Positions 16,539 to 25,773 of a DNA stretch of 64,000 bases are shown one piece after another (the stretch's first letter is position 1; every line of letters starts with the position of its first letter). Position numbers and translations under genes: made by a program. The notes under the pieces are model-generated. The model worked only from the letters and a program-made list of their open reading frames with translations. It was not told where the DNA came from and searched no databases. This DNA comes from Tabrizicola sp. (lineage in GTDB: Bacteria > Pseudomonadota > Alphaproteobacteria > Rhodobacterales > Rhodobacteraceae). Where the stretch lies: contig NZ_JAUXZE010000009.1 of the NCBI RefSeq assembly GCF_030694085.1, forward strand, positions 219,575 through 283,574, read 5' to 3'.

Positions 16539-17129
16539 ATGGCCCCGCTCACCGACCGCCCCCGCAGCATCGAGCCGCATCTGGAACTGGCGGGCCGCAT
16601 CCGCCGCTGGCGCGAGGCGCGGGGCTGGAACCAGCAGGCGCTGGCCGAGCGGTCGGGCTTTGCGCGATCGACCCTGTCGAAGATCGAGAACGGGCTTCTG
16701 TCGCCGACCTTCGAGATCCTGCTGAAGCTGGCGCAGGGGTTCGACTGCGACCTGTCCGACCTGGTGCGGGCCGAGCCGGTGGCGCTGGTCGGGCGGATGG
16801 TGGTGGAACGCGGCACGCCGGGTGCGGCGATCGACAACCCGAACACCCGGCTATGGCCCCTGGGCGCGGACCTGCGCGGGCGGCCGTTCCAGTCCATGCT
16901 GGTCGAGTTCACCCAAGCGGACCTTGCCGCCTTCGGCGATTGGAACCGGCATCAGACCGACGACATGCTGCATGTGCTGGCGGGCGTGCTGGTCCTGCAT
17001 ACCGAGGGCTATGCGCCAGTCACCCTTCATCCCGGCGACACGGTGCATTTCGACGGGACGATGCCGCACGCCTGCCTGCGGGGCGGGGCGGACGCTTGCC
17101 GCTGCCTGTACGTTTTCGCGCCGCGCTAA
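16539..17129 (+). CDS. XRE family regulator with C-terminal cupin domain
   Basis: Transcription regulator of 196 residues. The N-terminal helix-turn-helix (ELAGRIRRWREARGWNQQALAERSGF, then STLSKIENGLLSPTFEIL; residues about 16-62) is standard XRE. The C-terminal half is a cupin with DMLHVLAGVLVLHTEGYAPVTLHPGDTVHFDG (metal/ligand pocket). This architecture (SutR/PuuR-like) usually senses a small metabolite of the pathway it controls. A longer open frame extends upstream to 15210 but would overlap the divergent aminotransferase; the start at 16539 is supported by domain position. It is divergent from the aminotransferase/ProC-like pair, its probable target. Confidence 0.88.
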   Translation: MAPLTDRPRSIEPHLELAGRIRRWREARGWNQQALAERSGFARSTLSKIENGLLSPTFEILLKLAQGFDCDLSDLVRAEPVALVGRMVVERGTPGAAIDNPNTRLWPLGADLRGRPFQSMLVEFTQADLAAFGDWNRHQTDDMLHVLAGVLVLHTEGYAPVTLHPGDTVHFDGTMPHACLRGGADACRCLYVFAPR

Positions 17130-17434
17130 AAGCGTTCGGCGCGCAGGACCTCGGCATCGGTGACGCCGATCACGCCGATATGCCGGTCGACCACTGCAAA
17201 GGCGGCTTCCAGCAGGGCGTCCAGCCGGTCCGGCCGGATCAGGCAGACCACCGACACCATCCCGTTGCGCCCGACCTGCCCCTCGCGGCTCCAGCGACCC
17301 GAGCGGCCCGAACCGCCCAGGACCGGCAGCACGGTGAAGCCGGTCACCCCGGCTTTTTCCAGCGCCTGCGTCAGGCGGCTTTCCATCGGCGCCTCGATGA
17401 TGATCTCGACCCGTTTCGCCTTGTGCGTCTGCAT
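17126..17434 (-). CDS. sbtB: PII-like protein SbtB partner of the bicarbonate transporter
   Basis: A PII-superfamily protein of 102 residues: beta-strand KRVEIIIEAPMESRLTQALEKAG, then the T-loop region (VLGGSGRSGRWSREGQVGRNG, residues about 38-58) and VSVVCLIRPDRLDALLEAAFAVVDRHIGVIGV. In cyanobacteria SbtB binds cAMP/adenine nucleotides and controls SbtA. The C-terminal CGPxGC redox loop known from Synechocystis is absent here. It lies 3 bp downstream of sbtA on the same strand and overlaps the XRE-cupin gene by 3 bp at their 3' ends. Confidence 0.85.
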   Translation of the reverse strand: MQTHKAKRVEIIIEAPMESRLTQALEKAGVTGFTVLPVLGGSGRSGRWSREGQVGRNGMVSVVCLIRPDRLDALLEAAFAVVDRHIGVIGVTDAEVLRAERF

Positions 17435-17437
17435 GCG

Positions 17438-18415
17438 TCAGCCCCCCACTGCCTGCGCCACGGCCACCCAGGCCGGAATCCCGATCACCAGATTGAACGG
17501 GAAAGTCACGCCCAGCGACAGGGTCAGATAGATCGACGGGTTGGCGTCCGGCAGCGCCACCCGCATCGCGGCGGGCACGGCGATGTAGCTGGCCGACCCC
17601 GCCAACACCATCATCAGCGCGACGCCGCCTGTGGACAGCCCCAGAAGCATCCCCGCCGCCAGCCCGAAGCCCGCGCCCACCACGGGCATCACCAGACCGA
17701 AGGCCAGCACCCCCGCCGTCAGCACGCCCTTGGCGTTGCGCATCCCGCGGCCCGCGACCAGACCCATGTCCAGAAGGAACAGGCACAGCACGCCCTGGAA
17801 GGGGGCCACGATGAACGCCTCGATCCGCTGCATCCCTTGGTCCCCGGTCACAAGGCCGATCAGGAAGGACCCGACCAGCAGGACGATGGACCCGTTCAGC
17901 AGGATCTCGCGCCAGAGGTCGGCGTCCATCTTCTCGGCCCGTCCGCCCGAGCGGGACGCCAGATACAGTGCCGAGATGATCGCCGGAGCCTCCATCGCGG
18001 CGGCGACGGCCACCATGTAGCCTTCGGCGGCCAAACCAGCGGCCTGCAGGACCGAAGACCCGGTGACGAAGGTCACGATCGAGATCGAGCCGTAATGCGC
18101 CGCGACGGCGGCGGTGTCAGTGGCGGAAAGCCGGGTCATGACCTTCAAAAGCGCAAAGGCCGCGAAGGGGATGACAAAGGACAGGATCACGCCCGCAACC
18201 AGCGCGGCGACAAGGCGGGCGTCCAACCCATGATCGGCCACGGCGACCCCGCCCTTGAAGCCGATGGAGAACAGCAGGTAGATCGACATCCCCTTGGCTA
18301 CCGCCTCGGGGATGGTCAACTCGCTGCGCGCAAGGGCCGCGAACAGGCCCAGCGCAAAGCACAGGATCATCGGCGTCAGTAGGTTGGCGCTGGCCAGCGC
18401 CAGGATGTCCTGCAT
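17438..18415 (-). CDS. sbtA: Sodium-dependent bicarbonate transporter family permease SbtA
   Basis: Membrane permease of about 325 residues with some ten hydrophobic segments, of the SbtA/DUF897 family of high-affinity Na+/HCO3- symporters. Typical stretches: [22 protein letters not shown] at the N-terminus, [20 protein letters not shown] and [34 protein letters not shown] near the C-terminus. The start is set at 18415 because ACGGGGGACAG precedes it at good spacing; a start at 18442 lacks such a site. It forms an operon with sbtB. No carboxysome or RuBisCO gene is nearby, so its role is probably anaplerotic bicarbonate supply. Confidence 0.9.
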   Translation of the reverse strand: MQDILALASANLLTPMILCFALGLFAALARSELTIPEAVAKGMSIYLLFSIGFKGGVAVADHGLDARLVAALVAGVILSFVIPFAAFALLKVMTRLSATDTAAVAAHYGSISIVTFVTGSSVLQAAGLAAEGYMVAVAAAMEAPAIISALYLASRSGGRAEKMDADLWREILLNGSIVLLVGSFLIGLVTGDQGMQRIEAFIVAPFQGVLCLFLLDMGLVAGRGMRNAKGVLTAGVLAFGLVMPVVGAGFGLAAGMLLGLSTGGVALMMVLAGSASYIAVPAAMRVALPDANPSIYLTLSLGVTFPFNLVIGIPAWVAVAQAVGG

Positions 18416-18532
18416 ATCTGTCCCCCGTGCGTTTTGGCCCATATGGCGTATGCCACGGAAACCGCAACCCCAGCCCGCGATAATCCGGTTTCGTTCTTCC
18501 CCGACTCACTGGCGACTGCTACAGCTAGGGGC

Positions 18533-20380
18533 ATGACGCTTCACACCCCCAAGATAACGGGCGCACAGGGCCGTCCGGTGATCCGGCAACTGGACGAGGC
18601 CGCGATCAACCGCATCGCGGCGGGCGAGGTGGTGGAGCGTCCCGCTTCGGCGGTGAAGGAACTTGTGGAAAACGCGCTCGACGCTGGGGCCTCGCGTATC
18701 CAGGTGGACATCGCCGATGGCGGCAAGACGCTGATCCGGGTGACGGATGACGGTTGCGGGATGACGGCCGAGGACCTGCCCCTGGCCCTGTCACGCCATG
18801 CCACGTCCAAGATCGACGGGTCGGACCTTCTGGACATCCGCAGCTTCGGCTTCCGGGGCGAGGCGCTTCCCAGCTTGGGCGCAGTCGGTCGGCTGACCAT
18901 CACCTCGCGCGCCGAAGGCGATGCGGCGCAGATCGCTTGCGAAGGCAGCCGCCTGTCCCCCGTAAAGCCCGCCGCGCTGACCCGTGGCACGGTGGTCGAA
19001 CTCCGCGACCTGTTCTTCGCCACCCCGGCGCGGCTGAAATTCCTGCGGTCGGATCGGGCCGAGTTGCAGGCCGTGACCGAGGTGATCCGCCGTCTGGCGA
19101 TGGCCGAACCCCTGGTCGGCTTCACCCTGCGCGACGTGACGGGGGGTGAGGCGCGCACCCTGTTCCGCGCCGATCCGGCAAGTGGCGACCTGTTCGACGC
19201 GCTTGGGTCCCGCCTTGCCAGCGTCATCGGCCGCGACTTCACCGACAACGCGTTGCGGATCGACGCGGAACGTGACGGCCTGCGCCTGCAGGGCTATGCC
19301 GCGCTGCCGACCTATTCGCGGGGGTCATCGGCGCAGCAATACCTGTTCGTCAACGGCCGCCCGGTGCTGGACCGGATGCTCTATGGTGCGCTGCGGGCGG
19401 CCTATTTCGACGTGCTGTCGCGTGACCGCCACCCTGCCGCCGTCCTGAACCTGATCGCCGATCCGCAGCGTGTCGACGTGAACGTCCACCCCGCCAAGGC
19501 CGAGGTGCGGTTCCGCGAACCCGACGCGGCGCGGTCGCTGATCATCACCGCGCTGAAATCTGCGCTGACCGGGGCAGGGCATCGTGCGTCGTCAACCGTG
19601 GGCACCGCCACGCTGGACGCCTTCCGCCCCGAACACGTGCGCGTCTACCAGATGGACCGGCCCAGCCCGGCCAGTTTCGCCCGTGCCTTCGCCTTCCAGG
19701 CCCCCCAGACCCTTGAAGGCTTTGCCGAGGCCCCCCAGGCCTCCACCTTCGCGCCGCCCAACGAGGAGAAGGCGCAGCCGCACGACGAGCAGCCCAAGGC
19801 GCACCCGCTTGGGGCCGCCCGCGCGCACCTGCATGAAAACTACATCGTCGCCCAGACCGCGACCGGCATCGTCATCGTCGACCAGCACGCCGCGCATGAA
19901 CGCCTGGTCTACGAACGCCTGAAACGCCAGCAGGCCGAGACCGGCATCCGCGCCCAGGCCCTGCTTATCCCCGAGATCGTCGATCTGTCGCCGACAGACG
20001 CCGCCCGCCTGCTGGATGCCGCCCCGGCGCTGGCCGAGGTCGGCCTGACCATCGAACCCTTCGGCGGCAGCGCCGTGGCGATCCGTGAGACTCCGGCGAT
20101 CCTTGGCCCGGTCAACGGCGCGGCGCTGATCCGCGACATCCTCGACGAACTCGCGGACTCTGGCGACAGCACGCTCGTCCGCGCGAAGATCGACGCGATC
20201 CTGTCGCGGATGGCCTGTCACGGGTCCGTCCGCTCCGGCCGCCAGATGCGCCCCGAGGAGATGAACGCCCTTCTGCGCGAGATGGAGGCGACGCCCCTTT
20301 CCGGCCAGTGCAACCACGGGCGGCCGACCTATGTGGAACTGTCGCTCCACGATATCGAACGCCTGTTCGGTCGCCGATGA
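18533..20380 (+). CDS. mutL: DNA mismatch repair protein MutL (endonuclease type)
   Basis: GHKL-ATPase that links mismatch recognition by MutS to strand removal, about 615 residues. ATPase motifs: [15 protein letters not shown] (Mg2+/ATP), TDDGCGM and [13 protein letters not shown]. The C-terminal domain carries [12 protein letters not shown], which fits the metal-dependent endonuclease motif DQHA(X)2E(X)4E. It also has [10 protein letters not shown] and [12 protein letters not shown], which complete the zinc site. It therefore probably nicks DNA itself, as expected in bacteria lacking MutH. Its stop overlaps the rmuC start by 4 bp. Confidence 0.95.
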   Translation: MTLHTPKITGAQGRPVIRQLDEAAINRIAAGEVVERPASAVKELVENALDAGASRIQVDIADGGKTLIRVTDDGCGMTAEDLPLALSRHATSKIDGSDLLDIRSFGFRGEALPSLGAVGRLTITSRAEGDAAQIACEGSRLSPVKPAALTRGTVVELRDLFFATPARLKFLRSDRAELQAVTEVIRRLAMAEPLVGFTLRDVTGGEARTLFRADPASGDLFDALGSRLASVIGRDFTDNALRIDAERDGLRLQGYAALPTYSRGSSAQQYLFVNGRPVLDRMLYGALRAAYFDVLSRDRHPAAVLNLIADPQRVDVNVHPAKAEVRFREPDAARSLIITALKSALTGAGHRASSTVGTATLDAFRPEHVRVYQMDRPSPASFARAFAFQAPQTLEGFAEAPQASTFAPPNEEKAQPHDEQPKAHPLGAARAHLHENYIVAQTATGIVIVDQHAAHERLVYERLKRQQAETGIRAQALLIPEIVDLSPTDAARLLDAAPALAEVGLTIEPFGGSAVAIRETPAILGPVNGAALIRDILDELADSGDSTLVRAKIDAILSRMACHGSVRSGRQMRPEEMNALLREMEATPLSGQCNHGRPTYVELSLHDIERLFGRR

Positions 20381-21537
20381 TCACGCTTTTTGGCCAGACC
20401 TACGCGTGGAACGACCCCGAGATCCTGCTTCTCGGCGCGGTCGCCTTGATCTTCGTCGTGCTTCTTGTCCTGATCCTGCGCAGCGTGAACCGCTCCGCCA
20501 CGGCGGCAGAACCCTTGATGCGCGAAATCGGCTGGCTTTCCAGCCGGTTGCAGCAGCTGGGTGATGGGCAGGAACGGCTGGCGGGGGGCCTCCACCATGT
20601 CAGCGAGGCGCAGGCCGTCAGCCAGACCGCCATGTTGCAGGTGATGGAGCAGCGGCTGGCCGAAGTTCAACGCCAGATGACCGAGGCCCTGCATGGCACC
20701 TCGACCCGCACGGCGCGGTCATTGGGAGAGTTGCAGACCCGGCTGGAAACCATCGACAAGGCGCAGGCCAATATCGAAAAGCTGTCGGGCAACGTCCTTT
20801 CCCTGCAGGACATCCTGTCGAACAAGCAAACGCGTGGCGCCTTCGGGGAAATCCAGCTGCATGACATCGTGCAGAAGGCCTTGCCGAAGGACGCCTACAC
20901 GATGCAGGCGACGCTTTCGAACGGCCGCCGCGCCGACTGCCTGATCCACCTGCCGAACCCTCCCGGCCCCATCGTCATCGACGCCAAGTTCCCGCTGGAG
21001 GCCTATGAGGCAATCCGCCGCGCCGACACACCCCGAGGCGTCACCGAAGCCGCGCAAGCAATGCGCACCGCCGTCCGCGCCCATATCCGGGCCATTTCCG
21101 AGAAATACATCGTCGAGGGCGAAACGGCGGACGGCGCGCTGATGTTCCTGCCCTCGGAAGCGGTCTATGCCGAACTGCACGCGAACTTCCCCGAACTTGT
21201 GCGCGAGGGGTTCGCGGTGAAGGTCTGGATCGTGTCACCGACCACCTGCATGGCCACACTGAACACGATGCGGGCGGTGCTGAAGGACGCAAGGATGCGC
21301 GAACAGGCCGGGGCGATCCGCAAGGAACTGGCGCTGCTTTATGCCGACGTGGACCGTTTGGGCACCCGTGTCGAAAGCCTGGACCGCCACTTCGGCCAGG
21401 CGGCAAAGGACATCGAGGACATCAAGATCTCGTCCGAAAAGGCCGGGAAACGCGCCCGGCGGCTGGACAACTTCGACTTCGAGGAACTGGCGCCGGACAC
21501 CCCCGCCAAGGTGATCGGCCCCACCGCCGCCGAGTGA
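20377..21537 (+). CDS. rmuC: DNA recombination protein RmuC
   Basis: 386 residues with an N-terminal membrane anchor (about residues 15-33), a long coiled-coil (about 40-145, rich in Q/E/L) and the RmuC nuclease-like domain. The domain shows [19 protein letters not shown] and [17 protein letters not shown], with the PD-(D/E)xK-like core, and [14 protein letters not shown] C-terminal motifs. RmuC limits inverted-repeat recombination in E. coli. The start codon overlaps the mutL stop (ATGA), so both are translated from one message, a sensible repair/recombination pair. Confidence 0.93.
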   Translation: MITLFGQTYAWNDPEILLLGAVALIFVVLLVLILRSVNRSATAAEPLMREIGWLSSRLQQLGDGQERLAGGLHHVSEAQAVSQTAMLQVMEQRLAEVQRQMTEALHGTSTRTARSLGELQTRLETIDKAQANIEKLSGNVLSLQDILSNKQTRGAFGEIQLHDIVQKALPKDAYTMQATLSNGRRADCLIHLPNPPGPIVIDAKFPLEAYEAIRRADTPRGVTEAAQAMRTAVRAHIRAISEKYIVEGETADGALMFLPSEAVYAELHANFPELVREGFAVKVWIVSPTTCMATLNTMRAVLKDARMREQAGAIRKELALLYADVDRLGTRVESLDRHFGQAAKDIEDIKISSEKAGKRARRLDNFDFEELAPDTPAKVIGPTAAE

Positions 21538-21543
21538 CGCACG

Positions 21544-21578
21544 TAGGGTGGGCGGTCCCGCTTGCGGGTTCGCCCACC
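21544..21578. repeat. GTAGGGTGGGC palindromic repeat (copy 1)
   Basis: GTAGGGTGGGCGG...CGCCCACC with an inner CCCGC-TT-GCGGG stem, 6 bp after the rmuC stop and upstream of hutD. It is one of five related hairpins in the window (others at 28438, 32856, 32901 and 46218). Confidence 0.75.
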
Positions 21579-21596
21579 GCCCGCCCAAGGAGAACC

Positions 21597-22124
21597 ATGC
21601 TCCACCTGACCCCCGCCGACTACCGCGTCCAGCCCTGGAAGAACGGTCGCGGCACCACGACCGAGCTCCTGCATCTGACCGACCCTGCCGGGACGACGCT
21701 CATGCGCTTGTCCTGCGCCTCGGTGGTCGAGGATGGCCCCTTCTCGCTGTTTCCCGGACTCGAGCGGAACCTCACGGTCCTGACTGGCACGGGCTTCCGC
21801 CTGACCGGCCCGGACCTGAACCTGCGCTGCGACCCCTTGGTCCCGGTGTCCTTTCCCGGCGACGTCGAGACCTGGGCCAGCGAAACCAATGGCCAGCCCT
21901 CCGACGACTTCAACGTGATGACCGCTCGCCACCTGCCCCGGCCCGAAGTGACCGTGGTCCAGAACGCTTCCCTTCCAGTCGGCGGCAGTCTCGCGTTGTA
22001 TGCCCTGGCGCCGTGCCGGGTGAACGGCAAGGATATCGCTACCGGCGACCTGCTGCTGACGACAGAACCCGCCCACCTTTCGGGGGACGGGTTCCTGATC
22101 GCGGTCCGATCTTTCGGCCTTTAG
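21597..22124 (+). CDS. HutD/Ves family cupin protein
   Basis: About 175 residues, full-length HutD family (DUF886). The N-terminal signature YRVQPWKNGRGTTTEL and the central SVVEDGPFSLFPGLERNLTVLTGTGF match. HutD is encoded with histidine-utilisation genes in many bacteria and is thought to limit Hut activity, but no hut gene is nearby, so the role here is unclear. ATG 21597 is preceded by AAGGAGAA (21587-21594), an ideal ribosome site, which decides against the longer frame from 21534. It converges with chrR with a 4-bp overlap. Confidence 0.87.
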   Translation: MLHLTPADYRVQPWKNGRGTTTELLHLTDPAGTTLMRLSCASVVEDGPFSLFPGLERNLTVLTGTGFRLTGPDLNLRCDPLVPVSFPGDVETWASETNGQPSDDFNVMTARHLPRPEVTVVQNASLPVGGSLALYALAPCRVNGKDIATGDLLLTTEPAHLSGDGFLIAVRSFGL

Positions 22125-22765
22125 ATCCGCAGCAGCGGCTGTGCCAGACGGGGCAGCAGCCCCCGGAACCGCAGCGGCGCATCCGTCGCCGCCAGGCAGA
22201 TGCAGTCCTGCCCTGCCAGCGCAACCGGAGTGTGCTCAAGGTCCTCATCGGCAATCTCGATATCGCCGCGGGCGAAGCGGTCGTTGTCGTCGGCAAAGGC
22301 ACCCTGCAGGACCAGCGTCAGTTCCATCCCGCGGTGGCCGTGGTCCGGCACCGCCTTGCCCGCCGGGATGAACAGCAGCCGTGCCGAGGCATCCTTGCCG
22401 GTTGGCAGGATCGCCTGCTTCACGCCGCCGCCGACCTTGCGCCAGCGCACTGCCGACAGGTCGCCACCGATATAGTCGGCCAAGGGCGCCGGGAAGATTC
22501 CCGCCGGCCGCAACGGGTCGGTCCGCGTCGCCTGCGGCAGCCCTTCGATCCGCGCCAGTGTCCGGGACAAGGCATCCTCGCCCATCGCGATCTCGTCCGC
22601 TTCCTCCAGAAGCGTCCCGCCCACTGCATCAAATGCCCCCAACCGCGCCCGGCACTCGTCGCACAGCGACACATGCGTGGCGACAACCAGGTTGAACGCC
22701 TCGGGCAGCTGGCCGGCCGCATAGCCCATCAAGAGCTGGTCCGAGAGATGGTGGCGTATTGTCAT
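22121..22765 (-). CDS. chrR: Anti-sigma factor ChrR (zinc-binding, cupin)
   Basis: Zinc-dependent anti-sigma factor that holds RpoE inactive until singlet oxygen or organic peroxide is present. 214 residues. The N-terminal ZAS domain has HHLSDQLLMGYAAGQLPEAF and the zinc ligands in THVSLCDEC (H-x3-C-x2-C at about residues 30-38, plus the early His). The C-terminal cupin domain includes ILPTGKDASARLLFIPAGKAVPDHGHRGMELTLVLQG (His pair and Glu metal ligands). Located 12 bp after rpoE on the same strand, as in Rhodobacter sphaeroides. Confidence 0.94.
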   Translation of the reverse strand: MTIRHHLSDQLLMGYAAGQLPEAFNLVVATHVSLCDECRARLGAFDAVGGTLLEEADEIAMGEDALSRTLARIEGLPQATRTDPLRPAGIFPAPLADYIGGDLSAVRWRKVGGGVKQAILPTGKDASARLLFIPAGKAVPDHGHRGMELTLVLQGAFADDNDRFARGDIEIADEDLEHTPVALAGQDCICLAATDAPLRFRGLLPRLAQPLLRI

Positions 22766-22777
22766 GTCCCTAGTCCT

Positions 22778-23401
22778 TCAACCCATCTGGTGGCGCAGCT
22801 TGTCCAGCGCCAGCCGTATCCGCGATTTGATCGTCCCCAGGGGAAGCCCCGTTTCGGCGGCAATCTCGCTGTGCGAGAGGTCGCCGTAAAAGGCGCGTTC
22901 GATCAGTGTCCTTTGCGGCGCAGGCAACGCCGCGAGCGCGCGCCCCAGCCGTTCCGTCTCTTGCTGGGCTTCCAGAACTTCGGCCATGTCAGGCTCGGGC
23001 TCTGGTCCCCAATCCAATTCCTCCGGCTCGGCCCGCCGCGACTTGCGCAGCGCGTCGATCCGCCGGTTGCGGGCGATGGTATAGACCCAGGTCGCCACGC
23101 TGGCGCGGGTCGGGTCGAAGAGATGCGACTTCTGCCACAGCGTTGCCATGACGTCCTGCGCACATTCCTCGGCCAGCGCCGCACCCGCCCCCGACTTCAT
23201 CAGGAAGGCCTTCACCCGTGGGGCGAAGTGCCGGAACAGCGCCGCAAAGGCCGCCTTGTCCTGATGGTCGCGCACCTTCACCAGAAGGGCGGCCCAGTCT
23301 GTCTCGTCCTCCGCCTTCGCCAACGATCCGTCCTTCTTCTGCCGCGAACCGACCCGTGTCACCGGCCCCGAGGGCACCGGCGGCATGGCCTGTTCCGTCA
23401 T
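22778..23401 (-). CDS. rpoE: ECF sigma factor RpoE (ECF11, singlet-oxygen response)
   Basis: RNA polymerase sigma factor of about 207 residues. Region 2 (FAALFRHFAPRVKAFLMKSGAG through TRASVATWVYTIARNRRIDALRKSRR) and region 4 (LPAPQRTLIERAFYGDLSHSEIAAETGLPLGTIKSRIRLALDKLR) are intact. Its target promoters in this family have TGATCC at -35. The frame is open to 23536, but an RpoE-type promoter at 23462-23434 would start transcription near 23427, so upstream starts including 23428 are unlikely. ATG 23401 is chosen. It is autoregulated and paired with chrR; the divergent ufaD operon is its likely main local target. Confidence 0.93.
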   Translation of the reverse strand: MTEQAMPPVPSGPVTRVGSRQKKDGSLAKAEDETDWAALLVKVRDHQDKAAFAALFRHFAPRVKAFLMKSGAGAALAEECAQDVMATLWQKSHLFDPTRASVATWVYTIARNRRIDALRKSRRAEPEELDWGPEPEPDMAEVLEAQQETERLGRALAALPAPQRTLIERAFYGDLSHSEIAAETGLPLGTIKSRIRLALDKLRHQMG

Positions 23402-23433
23402 AGCGACTCTGCTGGCGTCAAGCATCATGCAGC

Positions 23434-23462
23434 TTCTACGCCGGCAACCCGCAGCCGGATCA
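23434..23462 (-). promoter_or_regulatory. RpoE-type promoter of rpoE-chrR
   Basis: On the minus strand TGATCC (23462-23457), a 17-nt spacer and GTAGAA (23439-23434). The layout is identical to the divergent ufaD promoter. It leaves a leader of about 25 nt before the ATG at 23401. Confidence 0.75.
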
Positions 23463-23604
23463 TTTTTCAGCGATCTGGAGCGGCCGAGCAACAAGTCAAG
23501 GGAAAGTGTCAACTTCGATTGACAGTTATTTGGCATCTGTCACGGTGACGGAACCTGACAGGAAACCTTGTTCGCACCTCAACCTCGCAAGCTTGGGGTC
23601 AGGG

Positions 23605-23633
23605 TGATCCGATCAGGCGCGCGTTGCGTAACC
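23605..23633 (+). promoter_or_regulatory. RpoE-type promoter of the ufaD operon
   Basis: TGATCC (23605-23610), a 17-nt spacer and GTAACC (23628-23633), 33 bp upstream of the ATG at 23667. It matches the promoter in front of rpoE in both boxes and spacing. Confidence 0.78.
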
Positions 23634-23666
23634 CAGTGAACAGAATATCCAGGGAAGCCCTCTTAG

Positions 23667-24962
23667 ATGCCTTTCGAACAGTTCGGTAACACCCCCCGCC
23701 GCATCGCCGTGATCGGGGGGGGCATTTCCGGCATGGCCGCAGCGCACATGCTGGCCGACCGCAATTCGGTCGTCCTGTTCGAGGCAGAGCCGCGGCTGGG
23801 TGGTCATGCCCGCACGGTGATCGCGGGCAAGCGCCGCGACCAGCCTGTCGACACCGGCTTCATCGTCTTCAACCGGGTGAACTATCCGCATCTCGTGCGG
23901 CTGTTCGAAAAGCTTGACGTGCCGGTCACCGAAAGCAGCATGTCCTTCGGCGCCTCGATCCGGGGCGGCGCGGTGGAATACGGGCTGGCCTCGATGGACT
24001 CGATCTTCGCCCAGCGCAAGAACGCCTTCAACCCGCGCTTCCTGCGGATGCTGTCGGACATCCTGCACTTCAACCGCAACGCCGAGGCCGTCGCGAACGA
24101 CCCCTCCATGACCATCCGCGAGCTTCTCTCCCGGCTGGGCACCGGCAGCTATTTCCGCGACCATTACATCACCCCGTTTTCGGGTGCGATCTGGTCCACG
24201 CCGACCTCGGGCATCCTCGACTTCCCCGCGCAGGCCCTGGTCCGTTTCTTCCGCAACCACGCGCTGATGGACGTCGAAGGGCAGCACCAGTGGTACACGG
24301 TCAAGGGCGGCTCGGTGCAATACGTCCAGCGCCTGCAGGCCGCGATGACCGCGCAGGGTGTCGACATCCGCACCGCCACCCCGATCGCATCTGTGCGGCG
24401 CGAAGCCGGTTCGGTCTTCGTCCGCGCGACGGGCTGCGAACCCGAGCTTTTCGACGACGTGATCTTCGCCACCCATTCCGACATCACGCTGAAGCTTCTG
24501 GCCGACGGCACGCCCGAGGAAACCGGGGCTCTCGCCGCGATCCGCTATCAGCCGAACGAGGCGGTTCTGCACTCCGACGCCTCGCTGATGCCCCGGTCGC
24601 GCAAGGTCTGGTCCTCCTGGTCCTACGTCGAACCCAAGACCGGCCCGGGCGAACGCATCGACCTGACCTACTGGATGAACTCCCTGCAGCCGATCCCGCA
24701 GGACGACCCGCTGTTCGTGACGCTGAACACCACGCGCCCGATCCGGGACGAGCTGATCCACGATGTGAACACCTTCCACCACCCGGTCTTCGACGTCGCC
24801 GCCTTCGCGGCCCAGGACCGCATCCGCACGACGAACGGCACCCGCAACACCTGGTTCTGCGGCGCATGGATGAAGAACGGCTTCCACGAGGACGGCTTCG
24901 CTTCGGCGGTGGACGTGGTGCAGGCGATGGCGGAACGGCACGCCTTCCGGCTTGTCGCATGA
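23667..24962 (+). CDS. ufaD: FAD-dependent fatty-acid desaturase-like protein (UfaD-like)
   Basis: Flavoprotein of 431 residues (NAD/FAD-binding amine-oxidase-like, COG2907). The dinucleotide motif IAVIGGGISGMAAAHMLADR is at residues 11-30, followed by the FEAEPRLGGHARTV second FAD motif. The C-terminal FAD contact is WFCGAWMKNGFHEDGFASA. In Rhodobacter sphaeroides the gene in this position (RSP_1091) is part of the RpoE core regulon and is named for a desaturation step in furan fatty acid synthesis; function here is by homology of sequence and order. First gene of a five-gene operon driven by an RpoE-type promoter. Confidence 0.85.
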   Translation: MPFEQFGNTPRRIAVIGGGISGMAAAHMLADRNSVVLFEAEPRLGGHARTVIAGKRRDQPVDTGFIVFNRVNYPHLVRLFEKLDVPVTESSMSFGASIRGGAVEYGLASMDSIFAQRKNAFNPRFLRMLSDILHFNRNAEAVANDPSMTIRELLSRLGTGSYFRDHYITPFSGAIWSTPTSGILDFPAQALVRFFRNHALMDVEGQHQWYTVKGGSVQYVQRLQAAMTAQGVDIRTATPIASVRREAGSVFVRATGCEPELFDDVIFATHSDITLKLLADGTPEETGALAAIRYQPNEAVLHSDASLMPRSRKVWSSWSYVEPKTGPGERIDLTYWMNSLQPIPQDDPLFVTLNTTRPIRDELIHDVNTFHHPVFDVAAFAAQDRIRTTNGTRNTWFCGAWMKNGFHEDGFASAVDVVQAMAERHAFRLVA

Positions 24963-25723
24963 CCGAAAGCGGACATACTTGGGTCCAGCGGATTCCGGCG
25001 GAAACCTTCCACGGCCGCAAGGGCGCCGTGAAGAACGCCTTCCGCTATTCGGTGGACTACCTGCTGCTCGACCCCGCCAGGGCCAAAGGTCCCACCCTGT
25101 TTTCGCGGAACAAGGGCAACCTGATGTCGGTCCATGATGCCGACCACGGCGGCATGCCGGGTCAGGGCACCGGCGCCCAATGGGCCCGCGAGGTGCTGAC
25201 CCAGCACAACCTTGCGCACGACCGCCTCCTTCTCCTCGCCCAGCCTCGACTTCTGGGCCATGTCTTCAACCCGGTCTCGTTCTGGCTGTCCTACGATCAC
25301 CTCGGCCACCTCCGTGCCGTGATCGCCGAGGTGACGAACACCTACGGCGACCGCCATTCCTATCTCTGCCACCGCGAGGATCGCGCGCCGATCAGCCGCG
25401 AGGACACGATCCAGGCGCAGAAGATCTTCCACGTCTCGCCCTTCCAGCCCGTCACCGGCACCTACACCTTCCGCTTCGACATCAAGCCCGACCGGATCGG
25501 CATCTGGATCGACTACACCACCCCCGGCGGCGGTCTTTTCACCAACCTGATCGGCCCGCGCCAGCCCCTGACCAACCGCGGCATCCTCGCCTCTGCCCTC
25601 CGCCGCCCCTTCGGCTCGCGCCGCGTCCTGGCGCTGATCCACTGGCAGGCGCTGAAGCTGTGGCTGAAGAAGGTCAAGTTCCACGGCCGCCCAACGCCGC
25701 CCGCCGAAGACATCTCGCGCTGA
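24959..25723 (+). CDS. DUF1365 domain-containing protein
   Basis: 254 residues of the DUF1365 family, always found beside the FAD protein and, in many bacteria, a cyclopropane-fatty-acid-synthase-type methyltransferase. Conserved stretches: KNAFRYSVDYLLLD near the N-terminus, RLLGHVFNPVSFWLSYD and EVTNTYGDRHSYLC in the middle, KIFHVSPFQPVTGTYTFRF. Biochemical role unknown; it probably acts on membrane lipid together with UfaD. ATG 24959 overlaps the ufaD stop (ATGA). After it the operon is broken by a 136-bp gap with hairpins and a dispersed repeat. Confidence 0.88.
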   Translation: MTESGHTWVQRIPAETFHGRKGAVKNAFRYSVDYLLLDPARAKGPTLFSRNKGNLMSVHDADHGGMPGQGTGAQWAREVLTQHNLAHDRLLLLAQPRLLGHVFNPVSFWLSYDHLGHLRAVIAEVTNTYGDRHSYLCHREDRAPISREDTIQAQKIFHVSPFQPVTGTYTFRFDIKPDRIGIWIDYTTPGGGLFTNLIGPRQPLTNRGILASALRRPFGSRRVLALIHWQALKLWLKKVKFHGRPTPPAEDISR

Positions 25724-25740
25724 TGCGCCAGCCTGTCGCC

Positions 25741-25773
25741 TTTCACATTTGCCCAAATATCCCCGCCGGAGGC
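25741..25773 (-). repeat. Dispersed repeat GCCTCCGGCGGGGATA... (copy 1)
   Basis: The complement of 25741-25773 matches 31732-31764 at 29 of 33 positions. It lies in the gap between the DUF1365 and MFS genes. Two more hairpins follow in the same gap: TGCGCG/CGCGCA (25790-25808) and CTTGCG/CGCAAG (25825-25837). Confidence 0.75.
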
